Below are positions 7,905 to 18,078 of a stretch of 64,000 nt of DNA, piece by piece. Made by a program: the position numbers and the translations under genes. The stretch is taken from contig JARGXX010000092.1 in NCBI GenBank assembly GCA_030374765.1, positions 186,001 to 250,000 on the forward strand, written 5' to 3'. Below the pieces are notes generated by a model that did no database searches, had not been told where the DNA came from, and worked only from the letters and a program-made list of their open reading frames with translations. How positions within the stretch are numbered: the stretch's first letter is position 1; every line of letters starts with the position of its first letter. The DNA is from Agarophyton chilense (lineage: Eukaryota > Rhodophyta > Florideophyceae > Gracilariales > Gracilariaceae).

Positions 7905-8860
7905 ACCTTAGCTCGCTGCGATAGCTGCCGGTGACACAGCGCCCACCACCTCCGACAATCTTCATCACTACAAGCCTTTCTCATCCTGCTTTTTAACCGC
8001 CTCACCCGCCACCCGCGCCGCCAAAAAACGCTTGTGCCCCAGTTTTGCAACCCAACACACCGCTCTTAGCCGTTACAAAAGGCGTTGTGGAACTGCGCCG
8101 CGATCCATTGAATTTCAAAACTTGTCGCTCGGTTTCGAGAGAGAACATCTATTCCAATTTCCGTGCGATGTGCACCATCTTCCTTTCAAGTCACTGAAAC
8201 AACCATAAAAAATGTGCATAGATGCCAAGGCCCACGCCAAGCTGAGGGAAGACGTCAATGTTCGCTCTCGAAACTCGCGACAAACGTTTCATTGTCTGTT
8301 TGTAAGAGAGATTTGAGCCCTCGGGGGGCTTTTCTTCCCTCGAACTCAAATCTCTCCCCCACAGCCAGGCAATAACCCTTACATACAAGGGTACCGCGAA
8401 AAAGCGCTCTGTCCTTACGATCAGCCTCGCACCCTTGGTAGTGTAGCACCGAGTCGGTAAGAGTAAGAGCCATGCTGTTACTTTGTCATCACTCAATTCA
8501 GCCGGCCTCATCACGGATGATATCTCGCCCAACCCCCAAACACCTTCACACAATCAACATCAACACCACACCTCTGCTCCATCTCGTCGCTCGTCGTGAC
8601 CCTCAGTGCGCTTCCGTCGCCGCCTCTACTCGAAACCCGAACAGATCGCCCTGCAAACAGCAGCTCACATCGCGAAAGCAACGATGCTCTCAGTCTCTCT
8701 GCTGTCATCGATGCACCACAGCAGCCCCTGCCACTGGCTGTGCGTTAATTCACATTTGTTTACTATAATCAAACATTGCAATCTTCGAGTGACCAAAGCG
8801 ATTCCCTGTAGCTCTATGTGTACGTAGCTCTAAATCTATCTCTCACTACAACACCAAGAG
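7905..8860. other. Gene-free interval, contains a 12-bp perfect inverted repeat
   Basis: About 950 bp with only short unconvincing frames. It includes the promoter of paralogue 3 and the 3' flank of the gene at 8861. The one clear structure is the hairpin at 8306-8356, listed separately. Confidence 0.6.
8306..8356. other. Strong hairpin: 12-bp perfect stem, 27-nt loop
   Basis: GAGAGATTTGAG (8306-8317) is exactly complementary to CTCAAATCTCTC (8345-8356). The loop can pair further (a G-run at 8322-8328 with CCC near 8337-8339, and TCG with CGA), giving a long imperfect stem. It could be a small structured RNA or precursor hairpin. No box motifs, Pol III signals or known family were recognised. 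Confidence 0.5.
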
Positions 8861-9202
8861 TCAATCCAACGCCATCGAATCCGCACCATCAATATGTTGC
8901 TCACCATCGCTGCTCTGGCCATCCACGCCAACTGCATCTACTCGCCAAGATTCGTGCTTAAACAATTGATCCCTGTCGACGCGCTTGTTTCCATGGTACC
9001 ACCATGCCACCAACAGAACTGCTGATACCACACAAAGCGCAACAGAGGTGTAAATCGCGCGAGTTACGGCGTCAGCTGAAGCTGCCTTGTTCTCGTTCGT
9101 GGGATCATTGAATATAGTTTCTGTCTCGCCCCGTTTCTGAGAAACCGCGTCGTTCTGAGCATGAACGATCCGCGCCAGTGGTAGAACCAACTTAGAGAAC
9201 AT
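8861..9202 (-). CDS. Small single-pass membrane protein, unknown
   Basis: 113 codons from the ATG at 9200-9202; the frame continues to 9247 but opens there with GTG. The N-terminus (MFSKLVLPLARIVHAQ) could be a short signal sequence cut near residue 16. A membrane span lies at about 50-68 (IYTSVALCVVSAVLLVAWW) followed by basic residues (HGNKR), so the C-terminal tail of about 45 residues, rich in Asp, Gly and Ser, would face the cytosol. I recognise no family. The hydrophobic span argues that this is a real gene despite its size. Confidence 0.55.
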   Translation of the reverse strand: MFSKLVLPLARIVHAQNDAVSQKRGETETIFNDPTNENKAASADAVTRAIYTSVALCVVSAVLLVAWWYHGNKRVDRDQLFKHESWRVDAVGVDGQSSDGEQHIDGADSMALD

Positions 9203-9670
9203 GACAGGGAATGTAGCTTTGTGCACGCGCCCTTCGTTGGCGATCACTCAACGCATCTGTTTGATATGGCGCGACCGTTTCTATAAATGCTTACATTGAA
9301 TTTTGGACCGCTTGCCCAGATATAATAGACTAGGACATTATACAAAAGGCATCATACCTTCGCAAAGTAGAGTATTTGCTTTGAGTCGGAATCACCTAAA
9401 CAGCCAGTGCGGATGCGGTCGGTGTTGTCATACCTTGATCTTCAGGCCGTCAACCCTGTAATCACCACCAACAAACAGTTGTACTGCTGTAGGACCACGT
9501 CAAAAAACGCGCTATGGTACTTCTTTATACAACATGAATCTGAACAAAAAGCTAGCATCCTAACAACACTCAGCGACGACATTTCATTCAAGCCCCGCAC
9601 TGCACAAAGGGCAGTCCACAAGCCACTCGACAACTAAAAATACATTAACAATCGTCGCTGGAAACAAGCG
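9203..9670. other. Gene-free interval between two membrane-protein genes
   Basis: About 470 bp, fairly AT-rich, with no open frame of note. It must contain the promoter of the gene ending at 8861 and the 3' end of the gene at 9671 (both minus strand). Confidence 0.5.
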
Positions 9671-10498
9671 CTATCTTGATTCATTCGGCGCCTTCTCCCG
9701 CTCAACCCCGTTCTCATCAGCCGTCGTCTTCAACCCAACGTTCTCTACGCGATTATTGTGCTCCGTAACCACGCGATGAATGTCAGACAGTTCCGAGCGG
9801 TATCGTCTGGCTAGTCGAGAGGACAAGACTGCCTCACGACGTTTACATGCATCACCTTCTTGCACATCAAGCCAATGAACATGGGAAGAATCCAAGACCC
9901 ATCCTGGTAACAAAACGCACTCAAATCCCGCCAATCGATTCGAAACCAACGAAAAATACGACGCTGGAAGCACACAGCCACACTGAAACAGCACAAGAGA
10001 TATATTAGACACCGGTGTTGACGGTTTTAGAACGCGCTCCGCGGCTTGAACCCATCCATCGGTCAAAAACACGGGAAGATCATCCCAAACAAACGCTACG
10101 AGATCAATATCAGCACTGATCCGCTTCCAATCCTCCTTTGGAAGCACATTCAGCAACGCCTCTGGTCTACCCACTTCAACGATGTACACGGTAGAATTCG
10201 AAAGAAACTGTGATCTTCTTTCATATTCGGCAAGCTGTGCGGTATTAAGCGACAAGTGGGTATCTCTCAACGACAGAAAAGTGAACGCCGTAAGCAAAAA
10301 CGCAAGCAACAGCCAGAAGAATGCCGAGTCCAAGTCAAGCTTCGTTGCCAGTGGATTAGGCGCGCCGTTGGGAGAGCGACGTCGCGTAGTGGGCGCGGGG
10401 GAAGAGGAGGAGTTCTGTCGTGGGGGTCGTTTCGCCTGAACTGGCATCATGTAGCTTGTTTGACGATGCATGGAGTGACGGAGAGGAGGTCGTTGCAT
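9671..10498 (-). CDS. Type II membrane protein with lumenal domain, unknown
   Basis: 275 codons from the ATG at 10496-10498; the frame extends to 10573 but starts with GTG. Residues 1-57 are basic, Ser/Pro-rich and probably cytosolic (KRPPRQ, TTRRR). One membrane span lies at 59-77 (AFFWLLLAFLLTAFTFLSL). The rest (about 200 residues) would be lumenal, with N-glycosylation sequons at N101 (NST) and N165 (NIS). This layout is typical of Golgi type II enzymes such as glycosyltransferases or sulfotransferases, but I can find no DxD or PAPS-type motif, and VWDDLPVF (137-144) alone is not enough. The last 40 residues are charged. It is best called an unknown type II membrane protein. Confidence 0.62.
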   Translation of the reverse strand: MQRPPLRHSMHRQTSYMMPVQAKRPPRQNSSSSPAPTTRRRSPNGAPNPLATKLDLDSAFFWLLLAFLLTAFTFLSLRDTHLSLNTAQLAEYERRSQFLSNSTVYIVEVGRPEALLNVLPKEDWKRISADIDLVAFVWDDLPVFLTDGWVQAAERVLKPSTPVSNISLVLFQCGCVLPASYFSLVSNRLAGFECVLLPGWVLDSSHVHWLDVQEGDACKRREAVLSSRLARRYRSELSDIHRVVTEHNNRVENVGLKTTADENGVEREKAPNESR

Positions 10499-12100
10499 TC
10501 CGCCCAATTTGGAGTAGCCATGATGTTTAACGTGCAAACCGACTGTAAGCAAGCGTTTTTCCACGTCGGCCACGTGCTCTCTCGTGTCGTCGTGTCAGCT
10601 GAAACAAGTCCCAAACCCCGGAAGCCTTCTGTGTGAGTGCTCCTCTGACTTGAGAGCATCTCCAACGGTAGGGTCCAACCAAGTGACAGTTCCAAACGTG
10701 GAATCGTTTCATTGGACGCAGGAGCATCTAAAATTACCTCGATTTTGCAGCTCCAACTCAAATTAAAATGGAACTTCGGCTGTTCAGAGTGAGCCTAGCG
10801 GTAGGTGCTCTGCCTCCACCGCTTCCACAGATTTGACCTTTTTTTTCTTGCGCCACCGTCGCTTCCGCCAAGCCGAGGCGACGGTGGGGGAAACCGGATT
10901 CCACTGCCATCGCCGCCAAATCTATCTTCTTTGCGTCCAGCGCCTTTACACCCTCTTGCAATCTGATCACCTTCACCTTTCAGGCGCCAAACATCTTCAC
11001 ACCTTCTCCTAATTTTGTCAACTGAATCTCTTCTGTTCTAAGCAGTTATTGGTGTTTTTTTGTAATTCCTCCTTCTTGACGTTCCCGACGTTCATCTTAT
11101 ACTTTTTTTCTTCACTTAACCCTTTTATTGCGCCGCCACGTTCAGTGGTTCTTTTTTCTCATTTACTTCCGTTAAATTCACTACTTTCCCTATCCCCGCC
11201 ACCTGCAGTTTCTACTCATCTTTTACGTTCAACCCGCCGCCTAACACGTCCACGGTAATTTCCACCACCTTCATTTTCATATGAACTCGCTTTTGATGCG
11301 TGACGCTTGCGTTCAACATCGTTCAAACAACTATAAACACCTTTACTACTTCCAAATAAATATGTGTGTGTTATCATTAAGAGATGCTGTTCTTCTGCAT
11401 CAATTGGCTTCATGACGTTCTCAAGTACATTCCTGACTAAGCGTAGCGTTGCTTGGAAGCCCTAGAAACACCCAACTTACCTCTCGTAACGCTTGAGCTC
11501 TTATAGCATGAACTCCATATCAAAACCTTCTTCGTGGCCTGCTGTACCAATGAAGATAATGTTTTTTTATTTTTCTGCCATCAAATTGATAAAACCCACG
11601 ATTCTCATCGTACCCCCTGGTGGATGAAAAATGTTGGAGAGGCGTCTCTGATGCATTTGTAGACGTCGTTTTTTTTGGCACATCCACCAACCTCTACTTT
11701 ACTATTTTTACGTTCTCAGATGCTGGATATGCTTCCAAGTCGAGTACGAGGGCGAGCCAAAAACTTGGCCAGCCTTCGATCATTCGCTGAAGCTGATCAG
11801 AATGGGCTGAAAGTAGCGATCTGGTATTAGAAGTAGAAGACTGATGTTGCTAAAATTTTCCTTCAACGATGCAAGCACGAATGATCCAGGCCGTGAAGAA
11901 GTCTTAATTTGTTTGGCAATTTTGCAGAGGTCTAGTTGCGATTGATGGTGCACTACTCCTGGGAGGAATTGAAGATCGTTGTGGTGAATCAAAATACAAA
12001 GGCTTCGTTTATCCTGTAAAATACTTCGAGCGTCGTTTTCGAATTCCCAAATTGATGATTAGAAAACTTTTAACGCGCAGGTGAGTGTAGTGGAACTTCC
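10499..12100. other. Gene-free region before element 1
   Basis: About 1.6 kb. The first part is the promoter of the minus-strand gene above. From about 11,040 to 11,260 the + strand is strongly pyrimidine-rich, and beyond that it is AT-rich. No frame longer than about 70 codons and no domain were seen. The last 5 bp (12096-12100, CTTCC) are the presumed left target-site duplication of element 1. Confidence 0.6.
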
Positions 12101-13016
12101 TGTAGAGCAACGCCCAGTTAGGGGATACTTGAAAATGCAACTCATAGAATGAGGATTGAACCCTCCGAGGGTTATGACTATGATCCCCTCTAAGGTGTGC
12201 TGAGGTGGCACTGTTTTCTGGTTAGAATTCGCCTATAAGGGAAAATTCGGATGGCCCATGGTTGGATTGGCCCCGTGATACACGTGGCTTAATTTTGGCA
12301 CCGAATTTCGGATATTTGTTAGAACGTTGGATTTTTGGGCCCTGACAGTTGGATCTCCACGTGTATGGCCCTGAGCAGGTGTGCACTACTGTAGAGTTTA
12401 GTTAGTGGGCCCTACTTAGGGAGATGAGATCTGACAGTCCGAAGCTCAAAGTAAATGGGAACCAAGGTTGGTCTTCGATACCTTTAGAGGTTCTTCGTCG
12501 CCATCGTTTCGGCCTTACAACCCGGAACGGGCTCTGGTTAGCAACGCCTGCGTAGGGACACGACTCCACTTGGAGAGTGCCCACGTTTGGGTTCCGTGCA
12601 ACCACCCCCTTGGGACCGCTCAGACGACCTGCGTGCACGATACCCCGTGGGGGTTCTGCTTACTTGTTGCGTGCTTTTTGTGTTTCCTTTCGAGGACAGG
12701 TTTTCGCCCCTGTATTGGGTTTCTTTTGTTGTTTCGCCCCTTTTCTGGTTCTCGGGTCCGGTGCCTGTTAGTGCCCGACCCTCGCCCCGTTTTTCCTCTT
12801 CGCCGGATTTTCCCCTATTCTTTGGGATACCCATACACATTCCCGATCCAACGGTTTCTACCCCTCACCTCCGTCGGTACTGCCGGAATCCCCCGTGGGA
12901 GTTACACCCCACACTACGGGTGGAACGGAGGGCTCTGTCTCTGAGTCTGCCTCCCCCCAGGGAGCAAGGCTTCGAACACCTTGAGAGCACTTCCCGTCGC
13001 CGGGTTTTGCTCCACA
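12101..13016 (+). repeat. 5' LTR of element 1
   Basis: 916 bp, beginning TGTAGAG and ending CTCCACA. The right end is set by comparison with the solo copy at 50543, which shares sequence up to the same CACA. It contains the perfect palindrome AACCCTCCGAGGGTT near the start, a TATAA-type stretch (CCTATAAGGG, about 12232-12241), and the motif CGCCCC-TGTATTGGG at 12706-12719, which recurs in other LTRs here. A 158-codon frame inside the LTR starts with TTG and is not taken as a gene. Confidence 0.92.
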
Positions 13017-13018
13017 AG

Positions 13019-13038
13019 TGGTCTCCCGACTTAGAATC
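13019..13038 (+). other. Primer-binding site of element 1
   Basis: TGGTCTCCCGACTTAGAATC starts two bases after the LTR end. TGG pairs with the CCA end of a tRNA. The same core (GTCTC-x2-GACTTAGAA) follows the LTRs of elements 2, 3 and 5. Extended backwards it does not fit a normal T-arm, so I cannot name the tRNA. Confidence 0.65.
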
Positions 13039-13243
13039 CGTTCTCGTACTTTTGGGTTGGTCATCCACGTGTTGGAGTATCTCTTGGAAGAGGAAGCACC
13101 GTCGTGAAGATTTGTTGTAGTGGTTCCCTTTGGAAAGGGTGGAATTGGTTTTTATTTTTGTTTTGTGTTACGTCATCCGTTCTCCGGGAATCTCGTGATC
13201 GAATTTCATCGTTACCCCGAATCGTCGGTGTCGTGTCTGCAGC

Positions 13244-15274
13244 ATGTCGCCGCCTACCCGTGGTTCCAGGACTGGATCGAACCGTGAAGCGGATTCAGTG
13301 CCCCCGGCCCCGCCTAGGCCGAGGAGCTCAATTCCCGAAGGTCGGAACGATTCCGGTATCGATCCGGACACTCGGAGAGCACCCTCAGTGGTTTCAGGTC
13401 CGCGAGAGGTCGTGGCTGTGGGCCCAGCTCCAGTGGTGGAGACCCCCTCAGCAGCACCCCGAAGTCGGGCCGACCCTGAATTACAGCGCCTGGAGACTCG
13501 AATCGATATCGCCAACGCGGCTCACGTCGAGCTCCTTCAGGAGGTTACTACCCTCCGCCTCAAGGTGGAGGACGCCCCGGTGCGGGGAGTCGCCGATGAC
13601 CTTCGTACCCTGAGGAGGGATGTGAACTCCCTTTTGGAAAGCTTTGGTACCCCTGGGGTCTTTATCCAGGAGTACCGGAGCCTCGTGGAGGAACACCGCG
13701 TGCAAGCGGAACGCTTCCGAGCTCGGCTGGACACCCTCGAGGCCATTATCCGTATGGACGGAGACGCAGAAGCCTCGAAGGATAAACCCGACGTTTCGGA
13801 AGACGAAGAACACCGCTTCGCTAAACGGGACCGCCGCAAGTCTAAGAAGAGGGTTTACCTCCAAGAGGATTTATCGGATTCCGATCCCAATCGCTCGCCA
13901 TCGAGTTCGTCCTCCGAATCTTCGGATAGTGAAGATGAACGCCGGTCATCCCGGGCAACTCAGTCGAAGGCTACTTACACCTCTCAAGGGGCAATCCGTA
14001 CCCGGAAGAAAGGTAGGAAACACCTTGGATTAAGGGAGCTGAACCCGACGAATCCTCTCTATCGGAAGCTGCTATCGTACCGCTATTACCGGTTGGATAA
14101 CCCTTCGGGAGATCGAACATCCCGCGGAACGGGTAAGGTCAAGGACTACATCAAAAGGCTGAGCATCACCCTACAGAAGAGGGAGTTCACAGGAACAGAC
14201 CCAATTCTGGTGCTCGATTTCCTTGCGAGGTTCGTCCAGGAGGCTGACATCCTCGGTATGAGTGAAGCGCAAGCGTATCTTGCATTACCCTATTTCTTAA
14301 AGGGGATGGCTGAAGACCAGTTCAACTCCGTCCGTGGATCATCCCGAGCCTCTGAAGGGGGAGTCACGTGCTGGCCCGAAGCGGTGCAGTACCTCTTGAG
14401 TTCATACGCTACTGGAAATGCGATTCAGGAAGCAATCCTTGCATTAAGGGATACGCGGCAGAAGCCGATGGAAACCGAAACGGTGTATTCAACTCGCTTG
14501 AATAAAGCGTTTCACCGATGCCGGAATGTATTCCCCGCCTACGAGAGATGCTCCATGTTTGTGGATGGTTTGGACCCCTCGATAAGGGCATTGGTTGCCC
14601 GACATCGGGAAGAGAAGCGCAAGCTGACCTACTTGGAACTGGTTAAGTACGCCCAGGCTGAGGGGGATACTCTCCGTGCCCGGCAGAACCGAAAGAGTCG
14701 GCCGACACGTGCACTCCTCGCCGATGGAGGGAACTCGTCTTTGTCACTCGCAGGAGGCCCTGCCCCTGTGGGGGTCAATGATAACATTCACTTCATGGGA
14801 AGTAACCCCGAATCTATAGGTACGTCTGAGTTGCCGTCGACATTCGCTCCGACTACGGATGAAGACCCAGCGCTCTATACCCACGGACGGAGGGTGCCAG
14901 CCGCATCGCTACCTTTTGCGAATACCGCTGCTCGGTTCTCTCGCCCCGGATGGAGGGATACAGGACCACGTCGCGTGGATTCATGTCCACAACCGAACCC
15001 GGCAGAGCTGATTTGCTATTTTTGTTACCTCCGTGGTCACAAAGCACCAGACTGCACATTTCCCCTGCGGGAGGGTTCACGAATTATCGCTCAGTACGAG
15101 GCTCTGACCCCTGAGGAGAAAGCTCGAGTCCCGAGTAGGTCCTATGAGGAACAAAGGATACTCCGAGCTCACCTTGCTGACAGGGATACAGAACTTGTAC
15201 CCGCGAACGGGGAACAACCGGTCCCCTTCGAGGCAGCTGCACCAAATTCGGTGGGGTCCGCTTCGAAAAACTAA
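13244..15274 (+). CDS. gag: gag of element 1 (intact)
   Basis: 676 codons from an ATG at 13244 to TAA at 15272-15274, with no internal stop. The N-terminal 75 residues are Pro/Ser/Arg-rich. Residues about 80-185 form coiled-coil heptads (LQRLETRIDIANAAHVELLQ and LRTLRRDVNSLLESF are recognisable anchors). A basic/serine region (190-255) leads into the capsid-like core starting around NPLYRKLLSYRYYRLDN, a segment conserved in elements 2 and 3. Near the C-terminus is a single CCHC zinc knuckle, C-YF-C-YLRG-H-KAPD-C, for RNA packaging. The reading frame is one base ahead of pol (see the frameshift site). Confidence 0.92.
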   Translation: MSPPTRGSRTGSNREADSVPPAPPRPRSSIPEGRNDSGIDPDTRRAPSVVSGPREVVAVGPAPVVETPSAAPRSRADPELQRLETRIDIANAAHVELLQEVTTLRLKVEDAPVRGVADDLRTLRRDVNSLLESFGTPGVFIQEYRSLVEEHRVQAERFRARLDTLEAIIRMDGDAEASKDKPDVSEDEEHRFAKRDRRKSKKRVYLQEDLSDSDPNRSPSSSSSESSDSEDERRSSRATQSKATYTSQGAIRTRKKGRKHLGLRELNPTNPLYRKLLSYRYYRLDNPSGDRTSRGTGKVKDYIKRLSITLQKREFTGTDPILVLDFLARFVQEADILGMSEAQAYLALPYFLKGMAEDQFNSVRGSSRASEGGVTCWPEAVQYLLSSYATGNAIQEAILALRDTRQKPMETETVYSTRLNKAFHRCRNVFPAYERCSMFVDGLDPSIRALVARHREEKRKLTYLELVKYAQAEGDTLRARQNRKSRPTRALLADGGNSSLSLAGGPAPVGVNDNIHFMGSNPESIGTSELPSTFAPTTDEDPALYTHGRRVPAASLPFANTAARFSRPGWRDTGPRRVDSCPQPNPAELICYFCYLRGHKAPDCTFPLREGSRIIAQYEALTPEEKARVPSRSYEEQRILRAHLADRDTELVPANGEQPVPFEAAAPNSVGSASKN

Positions 15275-15298
15275 ACTTGGGAGTCTCCCCTACGGGAG
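15263..15298 (+). promoter_or_regulatory. Candidate -1 ribosomal frameshift site, gag to pol
   Basis: Pol is open in the -1 frame from 15139 (after a TAG at 15136-15138), so it overlaps the end of gag by about 135 nt. At the very end, gag reads TCG AAA AAC TAA; G AAA AAC is close to the classical A AAA AAC slippery heptamer. A hairpin follows, CTCCC (15285-15289), loop CTAC, GGGAG (15294-15298), about 13 nt downstream. The frame relation is seen directly; the exact slip site is inferred. Confidence 0.5.
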
Positions 15299-18078
15299 GG
15301 GCGTCTTCTAAGCCGGAGTTGAAGACGCCCGAGGCGCTCCAGCTTCGCTCCCCAGCTGTGACTATCCTTTCAAGGAGAACGGCTGACACCGACGTTAACT
15401 CGGGATACTTTAGTGTCCTCCGTCGCCCGTGGATACGGTCCCGTAATCTCCGTGTTCCGAATCGAGTTATGGTAATGGCCAAGCGGAATTATAAAGTATT
15501 CGCCGACTTCGGCCTGTCCAACCAGTTTATGGTTCGTCAAATATCTGTCCTGGATATAGGAGCCGCTCCTAACTTAATTCATGTTGAATTGTTACCCCCG
15601 CTGCTCCGGGTTCAAGTTCGTACCGGTCCACGTTTGGATATCGCCGATGCGAACAACAACCCGCTACGGACACTGGGTACAATTTCCCTCATGGTGAGGT
15701 TAGGCTCCTATCTCGTTCAGCTAGAGTTTATGGTATGCAAGTCACTTGCAGCCCCAGTCATACTGGGTTGTGACTTTTGCGACCGCTTCGTGGAAGCCAT
15801 CCGTCCTCGGAATAGAACTGTGGAACTCGAAGACGGGTCTACGATTCCAATCGTTCGTAAACCCTTACAGGGAGCAGCGCGAACACGCGTTCCTCTCCCT
15901 GTCGCGCAGGAATCTGTGAAGAAGGACCCGGTTTCTACACGGGTAAAGGTTGCGAAGTCAGTGGCTATTCCGCCAGAAACCCAGGTTTGGGTCACAGTTG
16001 TTACCAAGCAAATTGGTGTGCATGTGGTACAACCGAACCCGTCTTTTTATACGCGGCGTCAACTCGCCCTTGCGAATGGGGTGGTCTCCGTGGAACTGGA
16101 TAAACCTTTCAAGGTTTTGGTAGCCAACTTTGGAAAGACAACGCAGCATTTGGTCAAACACCAGATCCTGGGTTCTGTTCTTCCACACCCGCATGCGGTC
16201 GTACCTACAAAGATCTCTATCGCAGAGGTCCTTGGTGTGGCGGACCCTAAGGAGGGGGAGGACACTGCCGAAATCGCGGAAGACGGTGAGCATACGACTG
16301 CAGCTCCACACGCTGGATACTTTAAACCTCAGAAGGTTAAGGCCCCTATCACAGGAGCAGACCAGACGGATCCTGTTCAGGAATTGGAGAAATGGGATCT
16401 CAACCATGTACCCGCATCTCATCGGGAGAAGCTGAGGCACATGCTTCGTGAATTTACCCCCATGTGGGATGGTTCCCTTGGAACTATTTGGATTATAGAA
16501 CACCGCATCGACTTGTTACCGAACACTCGGCCTATTGCCCAACACCCTTACAGGGCTGGACCGAAAGCTCGAGAAAAGGAGAAATCTCAGGTGGAGAAGA
16601 TGCTTAAAGCGGGCGTAATTGAACCTGCCCAGTCCGCTTGGGCCTCACCAGTGGTGTTAGTTCCGAGACCGGATGGATCGTGGCGTTTCTGCATCGATTA
16701 CAGACGCCTGAACGAGGTAACCATTAAGGATGTGTACCCGATCCCTCGGATGGACGAATACATCGACTCCCTTGGGAGCGCTACTGTTGTCTCTACCCTC
16801 GACGCCAATTCGGGCTACTGGCAAGTCCCTATTAGGGAGGAAGATCGAGACAAAACGGCTTTCGTGTGTCATCAAGGACTTTTCCGATTCCGGAGGATGC
16901 CTTTTGGGTTGACAAATGCCCCCGCAACGTTTCAACGGGCGATAGACATTCTGTTGGCTCCCTTCAAGTGGAGGACGTGTCTAGTGTATTTAGACGACAT
17001 TATTGTCTTCTCCAACAACCTGGATGACCACCTCGAACACGTCAGGGACGTAATGAAGATACTCCGCGACGCGGGAATCACCTTGAAACTCAAGAAGTGC
17101 GAGTGTTTCACCGATTCGGTTAAGTATCTGGGTCATATCATCCGTCCCGGACAGCTTTCAATCGATGAAGTACGAGTGAAATCCTTGAAGGAAGCAAAAC
17201 ACCCGAAAACTCAAACGGAGTTGCAATCCTTCTTAGGTCTGTGTAACGTGTATCGCCGATTCGTCCCGAACTTTGCGGATATTGCCACCCCCCTCAACAG
17301 GCTCCTGACGAAAAGACAACCAGTTGAACTGGAACCTTTTGGCGACGCGGAAGCGTCTGCCTTCATGGCACTGGTGAATGCCGTAACATCACCGCCAATC
17401 TTGGCTCTACCCAATCCTGGGCTCCCTTACGAAGTGGACACCGATGCTAGTGCAAACCAAGTAGGGTGTGCACTGCTCCAATCCTCTGAGGATGGTGAAC
17501 GTCACACTATTGGGTACTGGTCACGTTCCCTGAATGTCCATGAAAGGAACTACTCGGTCTCCAAGAAAGAATGTTTAGCCGTTGTTTGGGCCTTAGCCAC
17601 ACTTCGCCCCTATCTGATGGGTACTCGTTTCAAAGTCCATACGGACCACGCATGCTTGCGTTGGCTCCTGGAGATCTCCGAACCGTCCGGCCGCCTTATG
17701 CACTGGCGTCTCCGACTGTCGGAATTCGACTTTGAGATCCTGTACAAGAAAGGGAAGCTGAACACTCAGGCTGATGCACTATCCCGCTTGGGAACCACAG
17801 CGGAAACGGAACCCTACGAGGAAGATGACATCCCATGCTTTATGGTATCGGACCTCGAGGTGGGACCTCAACCGCTGACAGATGATGTTTGTGACGATAT
17901 ACTCGTCAACGAGAGTCTGGATTCGCCGACCGGCTCTTTTATACCTATCTCTCCAGAGGAGATGATACGCGAGCAACAGCTCGACCCATTCTGTACACGG
18001 ATTCGGGCTCGCCTCAACGGAGGATTTCAGTTACCTTTCGAGGACGACGATCAGGGTTACCTAATCAGGACCGTTTGA
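15277..18078 (+). CDS. pol: pol of element 1: protease, reverse transcriptase, RNase H
   Basis: An open frame of 933 codons (open from 15139). Protease: the active-site motif is L-D-I-G-A (about 15550-15564), where D-T/S-G-A is usual; element 3 has DTGA here, so Thr has become Ile. A linker follows, then RT with conserved blocks CIDYRRLNEVT, YPIPRMDEY, LDANSGYWQV, the F-G-L-x-N-A-P-x-T-F block and the catalytic VYLDDIIVFS. RNase H is seen at YEVDTDASANQVG, with the later E and D blocks (KKECLAVVWAL; HTDHACLRWLL). The frame ends in TGA at 18076-18078, just before the integrase zinc finger, and integrase continues in the same frame. Translation probably depends on -1 frameshifting from gag. The protease change and the stop codon make autonomous activity doubtful. 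Confidence 0.9.
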   Translation: MGVSPTGGASSKPELKTPEALQLRSPAVTILSRRTADTDVNSGYFSVLRRPWIRSRNLRVPNRVMVMAKRNYKVFADFGLSNQFMVRQISVLDIGAAPNLIHVELLPPLLRVQVRTGPRLDIADANNNPLRTLGTISLMVRLGSYLVQLEFMVCKSLAAPVILGCDFCDRFVEAIRPRNRTVELEDGSTIPIVRKPLQGAARTRVPLPVAQESVKKDPVSTRVKVAKSVAIPPETQVWVTVVTKQIGVHVVQPNPSFYTRRQLALANGVVSVELDKPFKVLVANFGKTTQHLVKHQILGSVLPHPHAVVPTKISIAEVLGVADPKEGEDTAEIAEDGEHTTAAPHAGYFKPQKVKAPITGADQTDPVQELEKWDLNHVPASHREKLRHMLREFTPMWDGSLGTIWIIEHRIDLLPNTRPIAQHPYRAGPKAREKEKSQVEKMLKAGVIEPAQSAWASPVVLVPRPDGSWRFCIDYRRLNEVTIKDVYPIPRMDEYIDSLGSATVVSTLDANSGYWQVPIREEDRDKTAFVCHQGLFRFRRMPFGLTNAPATFQRAIDILLAPFKWRTCLVYLDDIIVFSNNLDDHLEHVRDVMKILRDAGITLKLKKCECFTDSVKYLGHIIRPGQLSIDEVRVKSLKEAKHPKTQTELQSFLGLCNVYRRFVPNFADIATPLNRLLTKRQPVELEPFGDAEASAFMALVNAVTSPPILALPNPGLPYEVDTDASANQVGCALLQSSEDGERHTIGYWSRSLNVHERNYSVSKKECLAVVWALATLRPYLMGTRFKVHTDHACLRWLLEISEPSGRLMHWRLRLSEFDFEILYKKGKLNTQADALSRLGTTAETEPYEEDDIPCFMVSDLEVGPQPLTDDVCDDILVNESLDSPTGSFIPISPEEMIREQQLDPFCTRIRARLNGGFQLPFEDDDQGYLIRTV

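Noticed and set aside
8440..8460. ACCGAGTCGGT palindrome, like the terminal hairpin of a Cas9 tracrRNA
   Set aside because: It is a short chance palindrome in a eukaryotic intergenic region. There is no CRISPR array, no cas gene and no terminator context.
12468..12944. 158-codon frame inside the LTR, present in all LTR copies of the family
   Set aside because: It starts with TTG, has no ATG or domain, and shifts frame in the solo copy through small indels. Its presence in each copy follows from LTR identity.
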